Positions 8,483-18,199 of a DNA stretch of 64,000 nucleotides are shown piece after piece. Source of the stretch: Anaerolineales bacterium UBA6055 (GTDB lineage: Bacteria > Chloroflexota > Anaerolineae > Aggregatilineales > Phototrophicaceae). The stretch lies in contig DIYL01000048.1 of NCBI GenBank assembly GCA_002428985.1, forward strand, positions 73,061 through 137,060. The letters are read 5' to 3'. The first letter of the stretch is position 1, and each line of letters begins with the position of its first letter. The position numbers and the translations under genes were made by a program. A model generated the notes under the pieces. That model was not told the origin of the DNA. It saw only the letters and a list, made by a program, of their open reading frames with translations, and did no database searches.

Positions 8483-10481
8483 ATGACTAACGAATATGAT
8501 TCACAACCTAATCAATGGATTAATCAAGAAGAATTAACATCACATCTGAATGATTTTTTGAAAGAGTTGCACAACAAGAAGATTTTGGTAACTATGAAAC
8601 AATGCTTCGTAGGTTTATTAAACCAGAAATCTACGGTCTGATCTCTCATACGGATCTAGACAAGCTCAATCGCTCAACCGACCCGAATACAGTTCAACTT
8701 GATATTCTGAAGTCTGTCTTATCGAAAGTCTGTATTTTACTTCGTGCAGATTCAGCTTTCCTAATTAATTTAATAACTAAAGACGAAGAACTTGATGCAA
8801 AAGTAAGAGAACGCGAGATCAATGAAACCTTATTTTTAAATATGGTGCATGTCATCCATGCAAGAAATGCTCAACATGAATACGACACAAACTTTGAAGA
8901 CCCGATTTCTGAAAAAATCTGGAAGGCGATTGGTAACCCGATCATAGATTTTGGGGGCAAAACATTTCAGTACGATCCAAATTCTGAAGACTCTAAACAT
9001 GATCATTTGTTACCCATGCCTCGAAAAAATGCCGAGATCATATTTATGCGGATTGGTGAATTTGCAGAACCAACACAATTCGCTCTCGTCATCCACAAAT
9101 ATCTTGACCCCGATAATCCTAATCCAATTTATGCGACCGACCTAATCGATCGTATCGATTTAATTACAGCACGTCTCAGCGAATTTCATCTTCAAGTCTT
9201 GCATCGCTATCAAGAAATTTTATATGACAATCAACATAGTGCATTTGTACAAGATATTTTGCATCAAGTGAGGAATTCAATCGGTGGATTATCCGAAAGT
9301 ATCGAGTATATCAAGACACGGTATCAAAACGATAGTCTACAGGCAGATCTAGACGTGCTATATATACTCGTGATGATTTTAGGAGATACCGCTGAAAGCT
9401 CTTACCTTGCGGCAGAGAAACGCTCAATCTTTGAGGTATATAACGACCCGCCAGTTATCTTTCGCGGTAGAGATTGGCTGACTATGCTCAACCAGTCGAT
9501 ACAGATTTTTTCCGGTGAAGTAGCGGCACAAGGTTTACAAGGCATCAAACTAAAACACAGTCCTTACAATACCTACCACCTGTCAAAATTAATGAACAAC
9601 TGATTCGTTTACTTATTTTTAACCTGCTTCAAAATGCAATCAAATATTCATGGAAAGGTTCACAAACGCCCATTCGAGTTAAAGGTGTTATCAAAAATGG
9701 GTACAGTCATCTGGTATTTATGAATTTTGGTAAGGGGTTTAAACCAGAAGAAAGACGACGGATATTTGACCGTCACTACCGCTCAGAAGTCATCAGACAT
9801 ACACATGGAACTGGAACAGGTATCGGGCTCTTTTTATGTCGTCAAATTATGATCGAACATGGTGGTAATATTGGTGTATCAATCAAACATGCTCCTCAAC
9901 CCATGTTCCCCGATATGTATCAAGTGGTATTCACCGTTCGTTTTCCAATTGTAGAAAGTGAAGAATTAACTGAATTCCAAAGCCCACCGTCGCCAATCAT
10001 CGTCACGCCAGTCATGCAAGCTATCGAACCATTTCCTCAGGCGGATCGTTATACTATTCTGTATGTGGAGGATGATCTTGCACATCATCCTCATATGATC
10101 CCATTGTTATCAGAATATTTTCATGTGATTCATGCTCCGACAGGTCAAGAGGCACTCGATTATTTGATTAAAGATCGTCAGACGAACCAGTTTAACATTC
10201 GTCTCGTTCTACTTGATGTAAGCCTGGATAGTGATGATGATATGAATGAACGCTTTAGTGGCATACGGGGTGGTGTGGAATTAGCGAAAGCGATTTTGAG
10301 AGAAGAAAAATTTGACTTACCGACTATTGCATGGACAGCTCTGACAATGCCAGAAATCCGTGAAGAGTTACAAGAAATCGGGGTCAATCGAGTGATGATT
10401 CGAACACATAAGACATCGACAGTTGCTAAATTGAGGCAGTTGATTATTAAGACAATCAAGGAGAAACAATCAAACCGTTGA
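8483..10481 (+). pseudogene. Hybrid histidine kinase-response regulator, broken by two single-base shifts
   Basis: Three frames join into one protein of ~665 aa. Frame A starts at ATG 8483 (MTNEYDSQPNQW). It must shift in the T-run at 8554-8559 to reach frame B (FFERVAQQEDFGNYETMLRR onward), which runs to 9603. A second shift between 9519 and about 9585, near an AAAA run, gives frame C: INEQLIRLLIFNLLQNAIKYS (N box of the ATPase domain), 'NFGKGFKPEERRRIFDRHYR' and 'GTGTGIGLFLCRQI' (G boxes). A C-terminal receiver domain follows (YTILYVEDDL, acceptor Asp in LLDVSLD). The H box should be 'VQDILHQVRNSIGG' around 9247-9290. Both shifts equal a one-base loss in a homopolymer, so assembly error is as likely as true inactivation. 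Confidence 0.8.
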
Positions 10482-10557
10482 GGCAATTTGCAATCCGAGC
10501 CTGCCCCGTTTATGATTGCAGATGATTCTGTTGAACTCGAATACAAAGGGTAACCTT

Positions 10558-11502
10558 ATGCGGATTGTCTCGTTTGGTGAATTGTTGATTGATTTTGTCG
10601 CGCTAGAAATGGGCGTGACCGTCGGGGATGCGTCGGGATTTGTAAAAGCTCCCGGTGGTGCCCCTGCTAATGTCGCAGTGGCTGTCGCGCGCTTGGGTTA
10701 TGATAGCGCATTTATGGGACAAGTCGGTGATGATCCATTCGGGCATCATCTTGTGGACATTCTCAAAGCGGAGTCTGTCAATGTCGATGGTATGACATTC
10801 TCTGAAGAAGCCCGTACAGCCCTCGCATTTGTCTCCAACAAAGCCGATGGCGACCGTAGTTTTATGTTCTATCGCCATCCGTCAGCCGATATGTTGATGT
10901 CACCCGAGGATGTCAACACACAAGTGATTGATGACAGCGATATGTTCCATTTTGGGAGCATCACAATGATTCATGAACCGTCGAAATCTGCGACCCTCAA
11001 AGCAGTCCAACATGCTGTTGATGCCGATAAATTTGTGTCTTATGATCCGAATCTACGTTTGCCATTGTGGGAGAGCGAAGCTAATGCCAAAGCTGGCATG
11101 CTTGCCGGGTTCGAATATGCCAATTTTGTCAAAATCAGCGATGAAGAGCTTACCTTCCTAACAGGGGGGGATGATGTAACCCCGTTATGGCATGACCGGA
11201 TGGAAATGCTCTGTGTGACATATGGTCATAACGGCGCAGTCATCCACCTCAAAGGCGGCACAACCATAGAGCACAAGGGCTATCGTGTCAAAGCAACCGA
11301 TACCACCGGTGCAGGTGATTCATTTGTGGCGGGTATGCTGACAGGTATTCTAGAGCATGGTGATGATTATGTGGAACAGTTGCCAGAAATCCTCGATTTT
11401 GCAAATGGGATTGGCGCGTTAACGACACTGCAAAAAGGTGCGATTCCGTCATTACCTTCGATGCAACAGGTGAAAAATTTCATCGCAGAGCGCAAGAAAT
11501 AG
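10558..11502 (+). CDS. PfkB-family carbohydrate kinase (fructokinase-like)
   Basis: 314 residues from the ATG at 10558; this start is chosen because MRIVSFGELLIDFV is the canonical PfkB N-terminus. It phosphorylates a sugar using ATP. Signature 1 is 'APGGAPANVAVAVARLG' (residues ~36-52) and signature 2, with the catalytic Asp in the anion hole, is 'DTTGAGDSFVAGML' near residue 250. The long GGAPANVA loop and overall pattern fit fructokinase/2-keto-3-deoxygluconate kinase subgroups; ribokinase is less likely. Cytosolic. It ends facing the RlmB gene with a hairpin between them. Confidence 0.88.
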   Translation: MRIVSFGELLIDFVALEMGVTVGDASGFVKAPGGAPANVAVAVARLGYDSAFMGQVGDDPFGHHLVDILKAESVNVDGMTFSEEARTALAFVSNKADGDRSFMFYRHPSADMLMSPEDVNTQVIDDSDMFHFGSITMIHEPSKSATLKAVQHAVDADKFVSYDPNLRLPLWESEANAKAGMLAGFEYANFVKISDEELTFLTGGDDVTPLWHDRMEMLCVTYGHNGAVIHLKGGTTIEHKGYRVKATDTTGAGDSFVAGMLTGILEHGDDYVEQLPEILDFANGIGALTTLQKGAIPSLPSMQQVKNFIAERKK

Positions 11503-11518
11503 TCATTAGTTGAGGGAC

Positions 11519-11540
11519 GGCGGACGCGAATATGTCCGCC
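11519..11540. terminator. Hairpin between convergent genes (no T run)
   Basis: GGCGGAC (11519-11525) pairs with GTCCGCC (11534-11540). It lies between the 3' ends of the PfkB and RlmB genes; a looser T-rich stretch follows about 15 bases on. Probable bidirectional terminator. Confidence 0.5.
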
Positions 11541-11558
11541 CTAGTGCACAATTCAACT

Positions 11559-12332
11559 TTATTTGTTTTTGGGTGCGTGTACCCAGCCATTCCAATCACG
11601 CGCACTCCACGCCGAATAGAGCGCAATCGCCCCGGCTGTAGCGACGTTCAAACTCCCGACTTTCCCGCGCATCGGCAATGTCAACAGGAGGTCACAGGTA
11701 TCGCGAACAAGACGACGCAAACCCTCTCCTTCGCTCCCCATCACCACAGCAATTGCCATATTAAGATCGGTTTTATCCAATGGGGGAATGTTCGGTCCGA
11801 CATCTAAACCGACCAACCAGACATCATTTTCTTTAAGTTCCTTCATAGCATTCACTAGATTAGTCACCTGCGCCACGTTGATATGCTCAACTGCACCTGA
11901 TGATGCGTTAACAACAGACGGTGTTACGGCAACGCTTCGTCGCTCCTGAATGATAATGCCGTGGATGCCGACTGCATCACTAACACGGATCAATGAGCCA
12001 ACATTTTGTGGGTCTTTCAATAAATCGAGCATCAGGATAAATGGTTTTTCGTTACGTTCGGCGGCAGTTGCGAGGATGTCTTCAATATCACAATAAGGGA
12101 ACGGCCCGACCCGTAACACAACCCCCTGATGATTGCCTTTTTTTGCTAGGTCATCGAGGATGCGCCGTTGCACCCGTTGGATTGGCACTCCAAGTTCTTC
12201 TGCCATGGTGACAGCTTCGGCGACTGATCCTTTTTTCTCGGATTTTTCGTAAATCATGAGCGATTCGAGTTTGCGTCGTCCCGAACGCATTGCTTCGATC
12301 ACTGCCCAGTGTCCATATAAAAATTCTGGCAT
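11559..12332 (-). CDS. rlmB: SpoU/TrmH-family rRNA 2'-O-methyltransferase (RlmB-like)
   Basis: 257 residues. Methylates a ribose 2'-OH in RNA using S-adenosylmethionine; the RlmB branch acts on G2251 of 23S rRNA. N-terminal L30e-like domain: 'LYGHWAVIEAMRSGRRKLESLMI' (split: GHWAVIEAMRSG). SPOUT motifs: 'LMLDLLKDPQNVGSLIRVSDAVGIHGII' (motif 1, Asn-Arg catalytic region), 'VMGSEGEGLRRLV' (motif 2) and 'LPMRGKVGSLNVATAGAIALY' (motif 3 knot). Length and domain order match RlmB. Substrate assignment is by family, so the symbol is tentative. Confidence 0.82.
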   Translation of the reverse strand: MPEFLYGHWAVIEAMRSGRRKLESLMIYEKSEKKGSVAEAVTMAEELGVPIQRVQRRILDDLAKKGNHQGVVLRVGPFPYCDIEDILATAAERNEKPFILMLDLLKDPQNVGSLIRVSDAVGIHGIIIQERRSVAVTPSVVNASSGAVEHINVAQVTNLVNAMKELKENDVWLVGLDVGPNIPPLDKTDLNMAIAVVMGSEGEGLRRLVRDTCDLLLTLPMRGKVGSLNVATAGAIALYSAWSARDWNGWVHAPKNK

Positions 12333-12424
12333 GTGGTTTTTGCCTCTAGTTTTGTGTTATCAATGTGGGTGGCATTGTAACATAACATCGCCCCTAGCCG
12401 AGAGGACTGCTGTAGTGATTTTAC

Positions 12425-12757
12425 TTATGTTCCAATAAAGCCATGCCCCTGTAGCCATTCAACCAGTTCGTCACGGCTGGCTTCGGTAATGACTGTCCCG
12501 CGATTGATTCCGCGTGGACTCATGCCTGTTGCTAGGGGTGCAGGTGGGATATAGGGTAAGTTGTTACCGATATTTGCGACAACAAGCGTCGGCACAGACA
12601 AAAATCCGGTTGTCTCAAGGACATATTGGCGAGCGGTATCGTCTTTGTCGATGAATATCTCGCGATAAGGCACGTGATACTCCTTGAGTGCTTTCTTAGC
12701 AATAGAAATAAACGGACAACCGAGCGTCCGACTGTACATTACGAGTTCTTTATCCAT
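12425..12757 (-). CDS. Glutaredoxin-like protein, single active-site cysteine
   Basis: 110 residues with a thioredoxin fold. The active-site segment is 'SRTLGCPFISIAKKAL' (CPFI instead of CPYC), so only one Cys is present. 'YREIFIDKDDTARQYV' and the cis-proline motif 'GFLSVPTLVV' are typical of glutaredoxins of the NrdH/YruB-like group. The C-terminus ends 'DELVEWLQGHGF'. A monothiol mechanism is expected. Three bases separate it from the upstream amidase gene, so the two are probably co-transcribed. Confidence 0.8.
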   Translation of the reverse strand: MDKELVMYSRTLGCPFISIAKKALKEYHVPYREIFIDKDDTARQYVLETTGFLSVPTLVVANIGNNLPYIPPAPLATGMSPRGINRGTVITEASRDELVEWLQGHGFIGT

Positions 12758-12760
12758 AAT

Positions 12761-14056
12761 TTATCCCTGTGGTGTCAGTGTCTCAATGGGTACAAAGTTA
12801 TCCGGTAGGTTATTGTTGTTCTCCACAGGTGTAAGCACAGGATAATCCTCAGACGGTTCGAGGAAACATATGACGCCATTGGTAATGGCCTGCGCCAGTA
12901 GATCCGGTTGTTGCGTGAGCAATTCACGGTCTGCGAGCATAAAACCTAACTCCATGATGGCGGCTGGTGTTAACGGATGAATTTCACGGAATGTATGATA
13001 ATCCGTCATATCGAGTGTTAGTGTAAATCTTCGTTCCAGCGGAACTAGTTTTTCGTATTCTAGTGCGACGCATTCAGCCAGAAGCGAATCAATCCCGCCA
13101 TCGGGACGCGCAGCGGCTTTTGCCACCAGATAACCAGAGACAACTTCCCCAAAATCTTGACAGGTGTTGGCGTGTATCGACACCAATGCGGCTGCCTGAT
13201 AATTATCGAGTCGCGGATCAAATTCATCTAGTAAATCAACCATATAATTGCGTTCGCGCAGATTACGCACAACGCGTTGTGCCACATCAAAGTTAATTTC
13301 GGCTTCGGTCAAACCGTCGTCACAGACAGCACCCGGATCATTATTGGGTCCGCGATGTCCGGACACAATCCCAATCCGTTGCAACCAATTTGGGGTGACC
13401 GCAAGCGTCGGTTCAATCGTTGGGGCAGCAGTAAATTCTGCAATCAGCGCTGGGCTACTGTCATCTTGCAAACCTCTAACCACCGTTGGATTTAAAAATT
13501 GCGGGTCGGTAAACCACGTCAAAATGGTGGCGACTAAGCCCGCACTCAAAAATACAACAAATATTGTCCGAATAAACCCACCGATCGCCCCGACTGTATT
13601 GCGACGACGACGTTCGCGACGGCGTTTCACACGTTGAACCCGCTGGTACTCCATCGCTTGTGCGAGCTTAGCTTCATCACGCAATGTATCCGACCGCAAT
13701 GATTCTGGTACGAGTGGTAATGTCGGCTCATCGGGTAAGACCTCTGCACGATCTGATGGTGGCTCTGGATCTTGTCGATTCTGAGGTGGCACAATCGGCT
13801 TGGCAGGGGTTGCTGGTGCAATCGGTGCGTTGGGCTCGATGAATTCATATGCAGTAAATGTCGGCATATCCGGCTGATCTGGTGTCCCATCAGACACCGC
13901 ATCATCTGGTTGCGTCTGCTCATCAGTAGGCGTTGCATCAGATGACGGTTGATTAGCAGCGGCTTGACGCATCATTTCAGCAAAAATATCAGATGCCGAT
14001 ACCGTATCATCACTTTCATTATCATTGGGATTGTTGGGGATAAGATCGTCCGACAT
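12761..14056 (-). CDS. Membrane-anchored N-acetylmuramoyl-L-alanine amidase (Amidase_3)
   Basis: 431 residues. Residues 1-140 are disordered and acidic/Pro-rich; a basic patch (RVKRRRERRRR) precedes one membrane segment at about 160-180 (IFVVFLSAGLVATILTWF). The extracellular domain from ~225 is a zinc amidase that cleaves the bond between muramic acid and the stem peptide. Zinc ligands: His in 'VSGHRGPNNDPG', Glu in 'LTEAEINFDVA', His in 'VSIHANT'; catalytic Glu in 'AIMELGFM'. Unusually the cytoplasmic N-terminal tail is long, suggesting regulation or protein contacts. Role inferred: cell-wall turnover or separation. Confidence 0.88.
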   Translation of the reverse strand: MSDDLIPNNPNDNESDDTVSASDIFAEMMRQAAANQPSSDATPTDEQTQPDDAVSDGTPDQPDMPTFTAYEFIEPNAPIAPATPAKPIVPPQNRQDPEPPSDRAEVLPDEPTLPLVPESLRSDTLRDEAKLAQAMEYQRVQRVKRRRERRRRNTVGAIGGFIRTIFVVFLSAGLVATILTWFTDPQFLNPTVVRGLQDDSSPALIAEFTAAPTIEPTLAVTPNWLQRIGIVSGHRGPNNDPGAVCDDGLTEAEINFDVAQRVVRNLRERNYMVDLLDEFDPRLDNYQAAALVSIHANTCQDFGEVVSGYLVAKAAARPDGGIDSLLAECVALEYEKLVPLERRFTLTLDMTDYHTFREIHPLTPAAIMELGFMLADRELLTQQPDLLAQAITNGVICFLEPSEDYPVLTPVENNNNLPDNFVPIETLTPQG

Positions 14057-14299
14057 AAGGTTTATTCATGGGCTGACGTTTAAGAGTTTGATGACTTCTA
14101 TTATAGGGGAGATGCGAGTTCTGTGTGAGGCAAAATACAACTAAATTTAATGGGACAAAAATTAGTTGTGAGACTGTCTCAGCGGGATATGCTTTCAGGA
14201 CAGTTGATTCGATCTGTCATCATGTGGGCAGACCAAGAATTTGGAAAGTATATGATATAGTAAAAATGATATTCTTGACAATTATATGCAAAATTATAA

Positions 14300-14692
14300 A
14301 TGCGTTTTATAGACTTTGAATCCGACGAAAACAACAAGTTAGTAATTGCAAAATCGCGGAGTGGGTTCGCCAATCCAATTTCAGTTATAGATATTGCCAA
14401 AGTAGCAAAGATTATAGGTGATGTACTTGATGGACAAGTAGCCAAACAATTATTTGAAGGCTTAGATCATCTGGAAATTACAAGAACATCAGTCAAGTTA
14501 ACATTCTTATTTTCGGTTGATGACAAACATATAGCTGAAGTTGAAGAACGAATTGGGCGTAAAGAATTATCATATCATCGTGTCAATTTTATGATGTATG
14601 TTTATGCCAAAGTTGACGAACAATTTAAATTAGATGATACATTACCAATGGGATTTCAAGACAACTTGAATATGCCTGAATATATTAAATAA
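14300..14692 (+). CDS. Small protein of unknown function
   Basis: 130 residues, mixed alpha/beta, no signal peptide or membrane segment. It starts MRFIDFESDENNKLVIAKSR and contains 'VIDIAKVAKIIGDVLDG' and 'HLEITRTSVKLTFLFSVDD'. No family is recognised. A strong Shine-Dalgarno is lacking, so the ATG at 14300 is only the most likely start. The next gene, a DUF433-like protein, lies 72 bases downstream in the same direction. Confidence 0.55.
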   Translation: MRFIDFESDENNKLVIAKSRSGFANPISVIDIAKVAKIIGDVLDGQVAKQLFEGLDHLEITRTSVKLTFLFSVDDKHIAEVEERIGRKELSYHRVNFMMYVYAKVDEQFKLDDTLPMGFQDNLNMPEYIK

Positions 14693-14764
14693 ACCCCACA
14701 ACACGAGGGCTGAGGCGGCAAATTATCAGACTGATTTATCCAATCAGCTTTGGAGAGTACACAC

Positions 14765-15082
14765 ATGAATCAAACAATTATCCCAATCAACTATATTGAG
14801 CGTAAGCCGAACTCAAACAAATATCGAATCGTCGGTAAAGGTATTACAGTCGAATTTTTAGCGGGATTTATTGATGATACCGAGTGGGATATCAACCGGA
14901 TTTGTCAAAACTATAACCTCACACCTGCCGAAATTTACAGCGCATGGGCATTTTACTACGATCATAAAACTGAGATTGATGAAAATCGCGAGGCTATCAA
15001 AACTGAGTCAGAAGAACATGAAGAATCCAGTCTTCAACAGCGCCAGCAATTAGAAATACGTCAAAAACCGGAAAACAACTAA
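14765..15082 (+). CDS. DUF433-like small protein (antitoxin-type winged helix)
   Basis: 105 residues from the ATG at 14765, chosen because GGAG lies 10 bases upstream. The core 'GKGITVEFLAGFIDDTEWD' followed by 'ICQNYNLTPAEIYSAWAFYYDH' is the DUF433 pattern (rxxGtRi-V..l......G.s...I...Y.lt...v..Al.yy..h). DUF433 proteins resemble VapB-type antitoxins and DNA-binding adaptors. No toxin is evident next door; the upstream 130-aa protein could be a partner but shows no toxin signature. The C-terminus is a charged, Gln/Glu-rich tail. Confidence 0.7.
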   Translation: MNQTIIPINYIERKPNSNKYRIVGKGITVEFLAGFIDDTEWDINRICQNYNLTPAEIYSAWAFYYDHKTEIDENREAIKTESEEHEESSLQQRQQLEIRQKPENN

Positions 15083-15161
15083 AAGAGTCACAGAATATAT
15101 TCTGTAGATTTGAGTTTATGTTATAGTTAGGAGGGTGTACAAGTAAAAAAGAACAAACAAT

Positions 15162-16079
15162 ATGACTGACACTGATATTCAATCCATCCTTGATGACCTC
15201 GCCGGAGATGATCCATACGCCAAAACGCGCGCGCGCAAAATGATCCGCGAATCGGGTGATCAAGCGTATGGTGATGGCTTATTGCAACTCCTCACAACCA
15301 CTACTGATCATAATCTACAACGAGAATGTATTACCTTGGTGGGTCGCATCGAATACGGGGATGCAGTGCCAACATTGATCCGTTTGCTTTCATCGACGCT
15401 ACTGGATGAAAACTTGCAAGAAGATGTCATCATTGCACTAGGGCGGATTGGCGATAACCGCGCCGAAGAGTCGATTCTGGCATTAGCGGATAGCGACAAT
15501 GTATACATTCGCCAACGTGTCGCTAAGGCATTGGGCAGTTTTAAATCGGAACATGTGATACATACGCTCATGACCATGCTTGATGATGATCGGACAGATG
15601 TTCGCGCTAATGTCATACAAGCACTTGGTCAAACGGGTGATCTATCAGTGATACAAGCACTGGACAATGCACTTGATGATGCCGTGTGGAGTGTCCGCGA
15701 ACAAGCAGTCAAAGCACTCGCATTATTTAATGATGATGCAATTATTGATCCAATGATTTATGCACTCGGGGATATTCGCTCGGCGATACGCGTGATTGCC
15801 GCCAATAAACTCGGCGACCTCGGTACACCTCTAGCTTATGAGCCACTATTGCAAGCTCGTCATCCGTTTCGCAGGGATGTCAACAACGCAATTGACCAAG
15901 CTCTCGAAAAATTAGACGGTAAATATATCCGTGATCCTGACATGGATATTTCATTATTGATCGACCTGTTGCTAGTTCATCACAAACCAGAAGTGATCGC
16001 GCAAACCTTAGAGACTATCGGCACACCTGATGCATTAAAAGCTGTTGAACTTTGGCGTGCCGGACAATCTGCGACTTAA
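15162..16079 (+). CDS. HEAT-repeat protein (PBS-lyase type)
   Basis: 305 residues built almost entirely of ~31-residue helical HEAT repeats: 'EYGDAVPTLIRLLSS', 'DNRAEESILALADSD', 'VIHTLMTMLDDDRTDVRANVIQALG', 'VIQALDNALDDAVWSVREQAVKAL', 'PMIYALGDIRSAIRVIAANKLGDLG'. The D-x-VR-x-x-A motif recurs, as in PBS lyase and EpsE-type HEAT scaffolds. No enzyme domain. Inferred role: protein-protein interaction platform. A perfect AGGAGG lies about 30 bases before the ATG, too far to serve it directly. Confidence 0.85.
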   Translation: MTDTDIQSILDDLAGDDPYAKTRARKMIRESGDQAYGDGLLQLLTTTTDHNLQRECITLVGRIEYGDAVPTLIRLLSSTLLDENLQEDVIIALGRIGDNRAEESILALADSDNVYIRQRVAKALGSFKSEHVIHTLMTMLDDDRTDVRANVIQALGQTGDLSVIQALDNALDDAVWSVREQAVKALALFNDDAIIDPMIYALGDIRSAIRVIAANKLGDLGTPLAYEPLLQARHPFRRDVNNAIDQALEKLDGKYIRDPDMDISLLIDLLLVHHKPEVIAQTLETIGTPDALKAVELWRAGQSAT

Positions 16080-16127
16080 CGTCAGTAAATCTCAGTTTAA
16101 TGCAGGTTCACGGATACGATGTAACAA

Positions 16128-16853
16128 CTACTTTTCTTCGTCGGAATTATCAACTTCTTGCACGACGACTTGCTGTTCTGGTGTTGGCATGCGTGCAATA
16201 ATCTGTTGCATGAAGTTATTAAACGGCATCGATTGCAACCAAACTTTGCCAGGGCCTTTCATGTTAGCGAGGAATAACTCTTCACCACTAAACAGCATAT
16301 TTTTAATCCCACGCACCCGTTGAATATCATAATCCACACTTGGTTCATAGATCGCAACATACCCCGGATTCGCACGCATCGTTTCACCTTGAGCTAGTGT
16401 ATACTCGGCGACTTCACCACCGATTTCTAGGAAGACAATACCGGGTCCGGTGATCTTCTGTAAGATAAAGCCTTCGCCACCAATAAACCCTGCACCCAAG
16501 CGACGTTGAATATGGACGGAGCGACGTACATGTTCCGTTGCAGTCATAAACGCATCTTGTTGCGCGATAATGGATTCACCTTCACCTAATTCAATCGGTA
16601 CAATATGGCCGGGTAATTCTGGGGTAAATACGATTTTTGCGTTATCACGTTCAGCGATGTAATAGGTAATCCATGCTGATTCACCGGAGACCATCCGTCC
16701 AATAAATCCGCCGATACCACCACGTCCACCGGTATCCATTTTGATACCATCATTCATCCATGACATACCGCCTTGTTCCGTCCAGAGGACTTCGCCCTTG
16801 TTCATGGTGATTTCGAGCAATGGCATCACTGAACCTTTGATTTCATACTGCAT
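16128..16853 (-). CDS. AIM24 / TIGR00266 family protein
   Basis: 241 residues. N-terminus MQYEIKGSVMPLLEITMNKGE and the following 'GGMSWMNDGIKMDT' are characteristic of the TIGR00266/AIM24 family. Glycine-rich 'GRGGIGGFIGRMVSGES' and later 'GAGFIGGEGFILQKITG' and 'FSGEELFLANMKGPG' are also conserved. The fold is a double-stranded beta helix similar to tryptophan RNA-binding attenuators; the biochemical role in bacteria is not established. Length is normal. A 150-base gap with a hairpin separates it from the patatin gene upstream. Confidence 0.88.
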   Translation of the reverse strand: MQYEIKGSVMPLLEITMNKGEVLWTEQGGMSWMNDGIKMDTGGRGGIGGFIGRMVSGESAWITYYIAERDNAKIVFTPELPGHIVPIELGEGESIIAQQDAFMTATEHVRRSVHIQRRLGAGFIGGEGFILQKITGPGIVFLEIGGEVAEYTLAQGETMRANPGYVAIYEPSVDYDIQRVRGIKNMLFSGEELFLANMKGPGKVWLQSMPFNNFMQQIIARMPTPEQQVVVQEVDNSDEEK

Positions 16854-16927
16854 TGTGTTACCCCTTGTCTAGTCGGTATTTTATTCTGAGCATAGGGGGT
16901 ATTTTATATTTGTGCAACTTGTTTTAA

Positions 16928-16957
16928 CCCACCTATCATCCCTATAACGTAGGTGGG
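16928..16957. terminator. Hairpin downstream of the patatin gene
   Basis: CCCACCTA (16928-16935) pairs with TAGGTGGG (16950-16957). No T run on either side. It lies between the 3' end of the patatin gene and the start of the AIM24 gene. Confidence 0.45.
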
Positions 16958-17006
16958 TAATCTGAGGTAGCAAATCTCGCGGAATTATAACTGTTAACCG
17001 AAATGA

Positions 17007-18080
17007 CTACTTACTGTCATCAAATTCTGTTCCTTCCCAGTCCGCATCCTTAAAACCAGGTTGTGCATGCCCACCAGTGGTTTTCCATGGCATACCCTTT
17101 TCCTGTGTCCAGTCGATTTTATCCGCATAGGCAAGCCCAATCTCCTTCATCAAATGTAATTCGGGCAAGCCACTTGTATCTAACGAGAGTGCACGCGGGT
17201 CAATGCCGTTAGTTGATACACCGAGCACTTCTTCTATATTTTTACGGGTAAGATCAGGGTTATAACGACGAAAATCCATCTTTTCATAGACTGCACTCGT
17301 CATATAAACCTGTTGTAATGCCGCATCATCAATATCTTCTAAGAAGATATATTGGAGCCACTGCTTGAGCCAGAATTTCGCTCCAGCACGCTCTGCTTGC
17401 TCGTTACTGACAAACCCTGTACCCAATGAAATATGCAACACATTGTCTTCTTTGAAGCCAATATATTTTATAGCTTCGATCGATGTCGCTAAACAAGGAT
17501 TACCAAAAGATCCAACCCCACCATCAATAAAATTGCCTAACACAGGCGGGAAGAATATCGGTGCAGCCCCACTGGCACTTACAGCTAATTTTAGAGGCCA
17601 TTTGGCAAATATTTCTGCACCTTGTCCTTCGTTGGTAATGTAGTAGGTGTTGCTGGTGCGCATATCTTTAGTCGTCATCAAAATGATTGGTTTTTTGATG
17701 TCGCCTACTGTCACACCATCAGCTATAGGGCCGAGTGCATCCAAAAAAGGCTTCATTTCGTACATATGGCGCATGCCGCTGAGTATATATTTGAGAAGAG
17801 ATGGTTTACCAAATGCTTTTGGTAAACGACCAAGGTAGACATCGTTCATAATCTCTTTAGCAGTCATACCCAAACCGAAACCGGCAGCCATAATTGCCCC
17901 GGTACTGGTACCACCGATCATATCAAATAAATCATACGTAGGTTTGCCAGTTTTTTCTTCGAGGTACATCAACATTGCCAGCGGGATAACACCACGCATC
18001 CCGCCACCATCAATGGATAAGATTGTTTTCTTGCCTTCAGGATTAAATACAAAGTTCGATGTCGCTTGTTCGTCTGTCAT
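17007..18080 (-). CDS. Patatin-like phospholipase
   Basis: 357 residues, cytosolic (no signal peptide). Patatins hydrolyse acyl esters of phospholipids with a Ser-Asp dyad. The oxyanion loop is 'LSIDGGGMRGVIPL' (residues 21-34), the nucleophile is Ser59 in GGTSTGAI, and the catalytic Asp is Asp186 in 'NFIDGGVGS'. The complete dyad suggests an active enzyme. The compact design and DGGGMRG loop resemble cGAMP-activated CapV effectors and the plant-type patatins; however no nucleotide cyclase (CD-NTase) gene is present, so a CBASS role is not supported. The adjacent gene is of unknown function. Confidence 0.9.
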   Translation of the reverse strand: MTDEQATSNFVFNPEGKKTILSIDGGGMRGVIPLAMLMYLEEKTGKPTYDLFDMIGGTSTGAIMAAGFGLGMTAKEIMNDVYLGRLPKAFGKPSLLKYILSGMRHMYEMKPFLDALGPIADGVTVGDIKKPIILMTTKDMRTSNTYYITNEGQGAEIFAKWPLKLAVSASGAAPIFFPPVLGNFIDGGVGSFGNPCLATSIEAIKYIGFKEDNVLHISLGTGFVSNEQAERAGAKFWLKQWLQYIFLEDIDDAALQQVYMTSAVYEKMDFRRYNPDLTRKNIEEVLGVSTNGIDPRALSLDTSGLPELHLMKEIGLAYADKIDWTQEKGMPWKTTGGHAQPGFKDADWEGTEFDDSK

Positions 18081-18199
18081 GTATACCAGTCCCCATATTA
18101 TTTTAGTATAAATACAATGTAATTATATCATAAGCACTTGAGTGCGTTGTGTTCATTGGGCTACAAATGTGATAAACAAACGATTTAACAATGTTTGCT

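Noticed and set aside
14750..15082. Toxin-antitoxin pair formed by the 130-aa protein and the DUF433-like protein
   Set aside because: The upstream protein has no toxin motif and the 72-base gap is wide for such a pair; kept only as a neighbour note.
17007..18080. CBASS system based on the patatin (CapV-like) gene
   Set aside because: No CD-NTase, Cap2 or Cap3 gene is nearby; patatins have many other roles.
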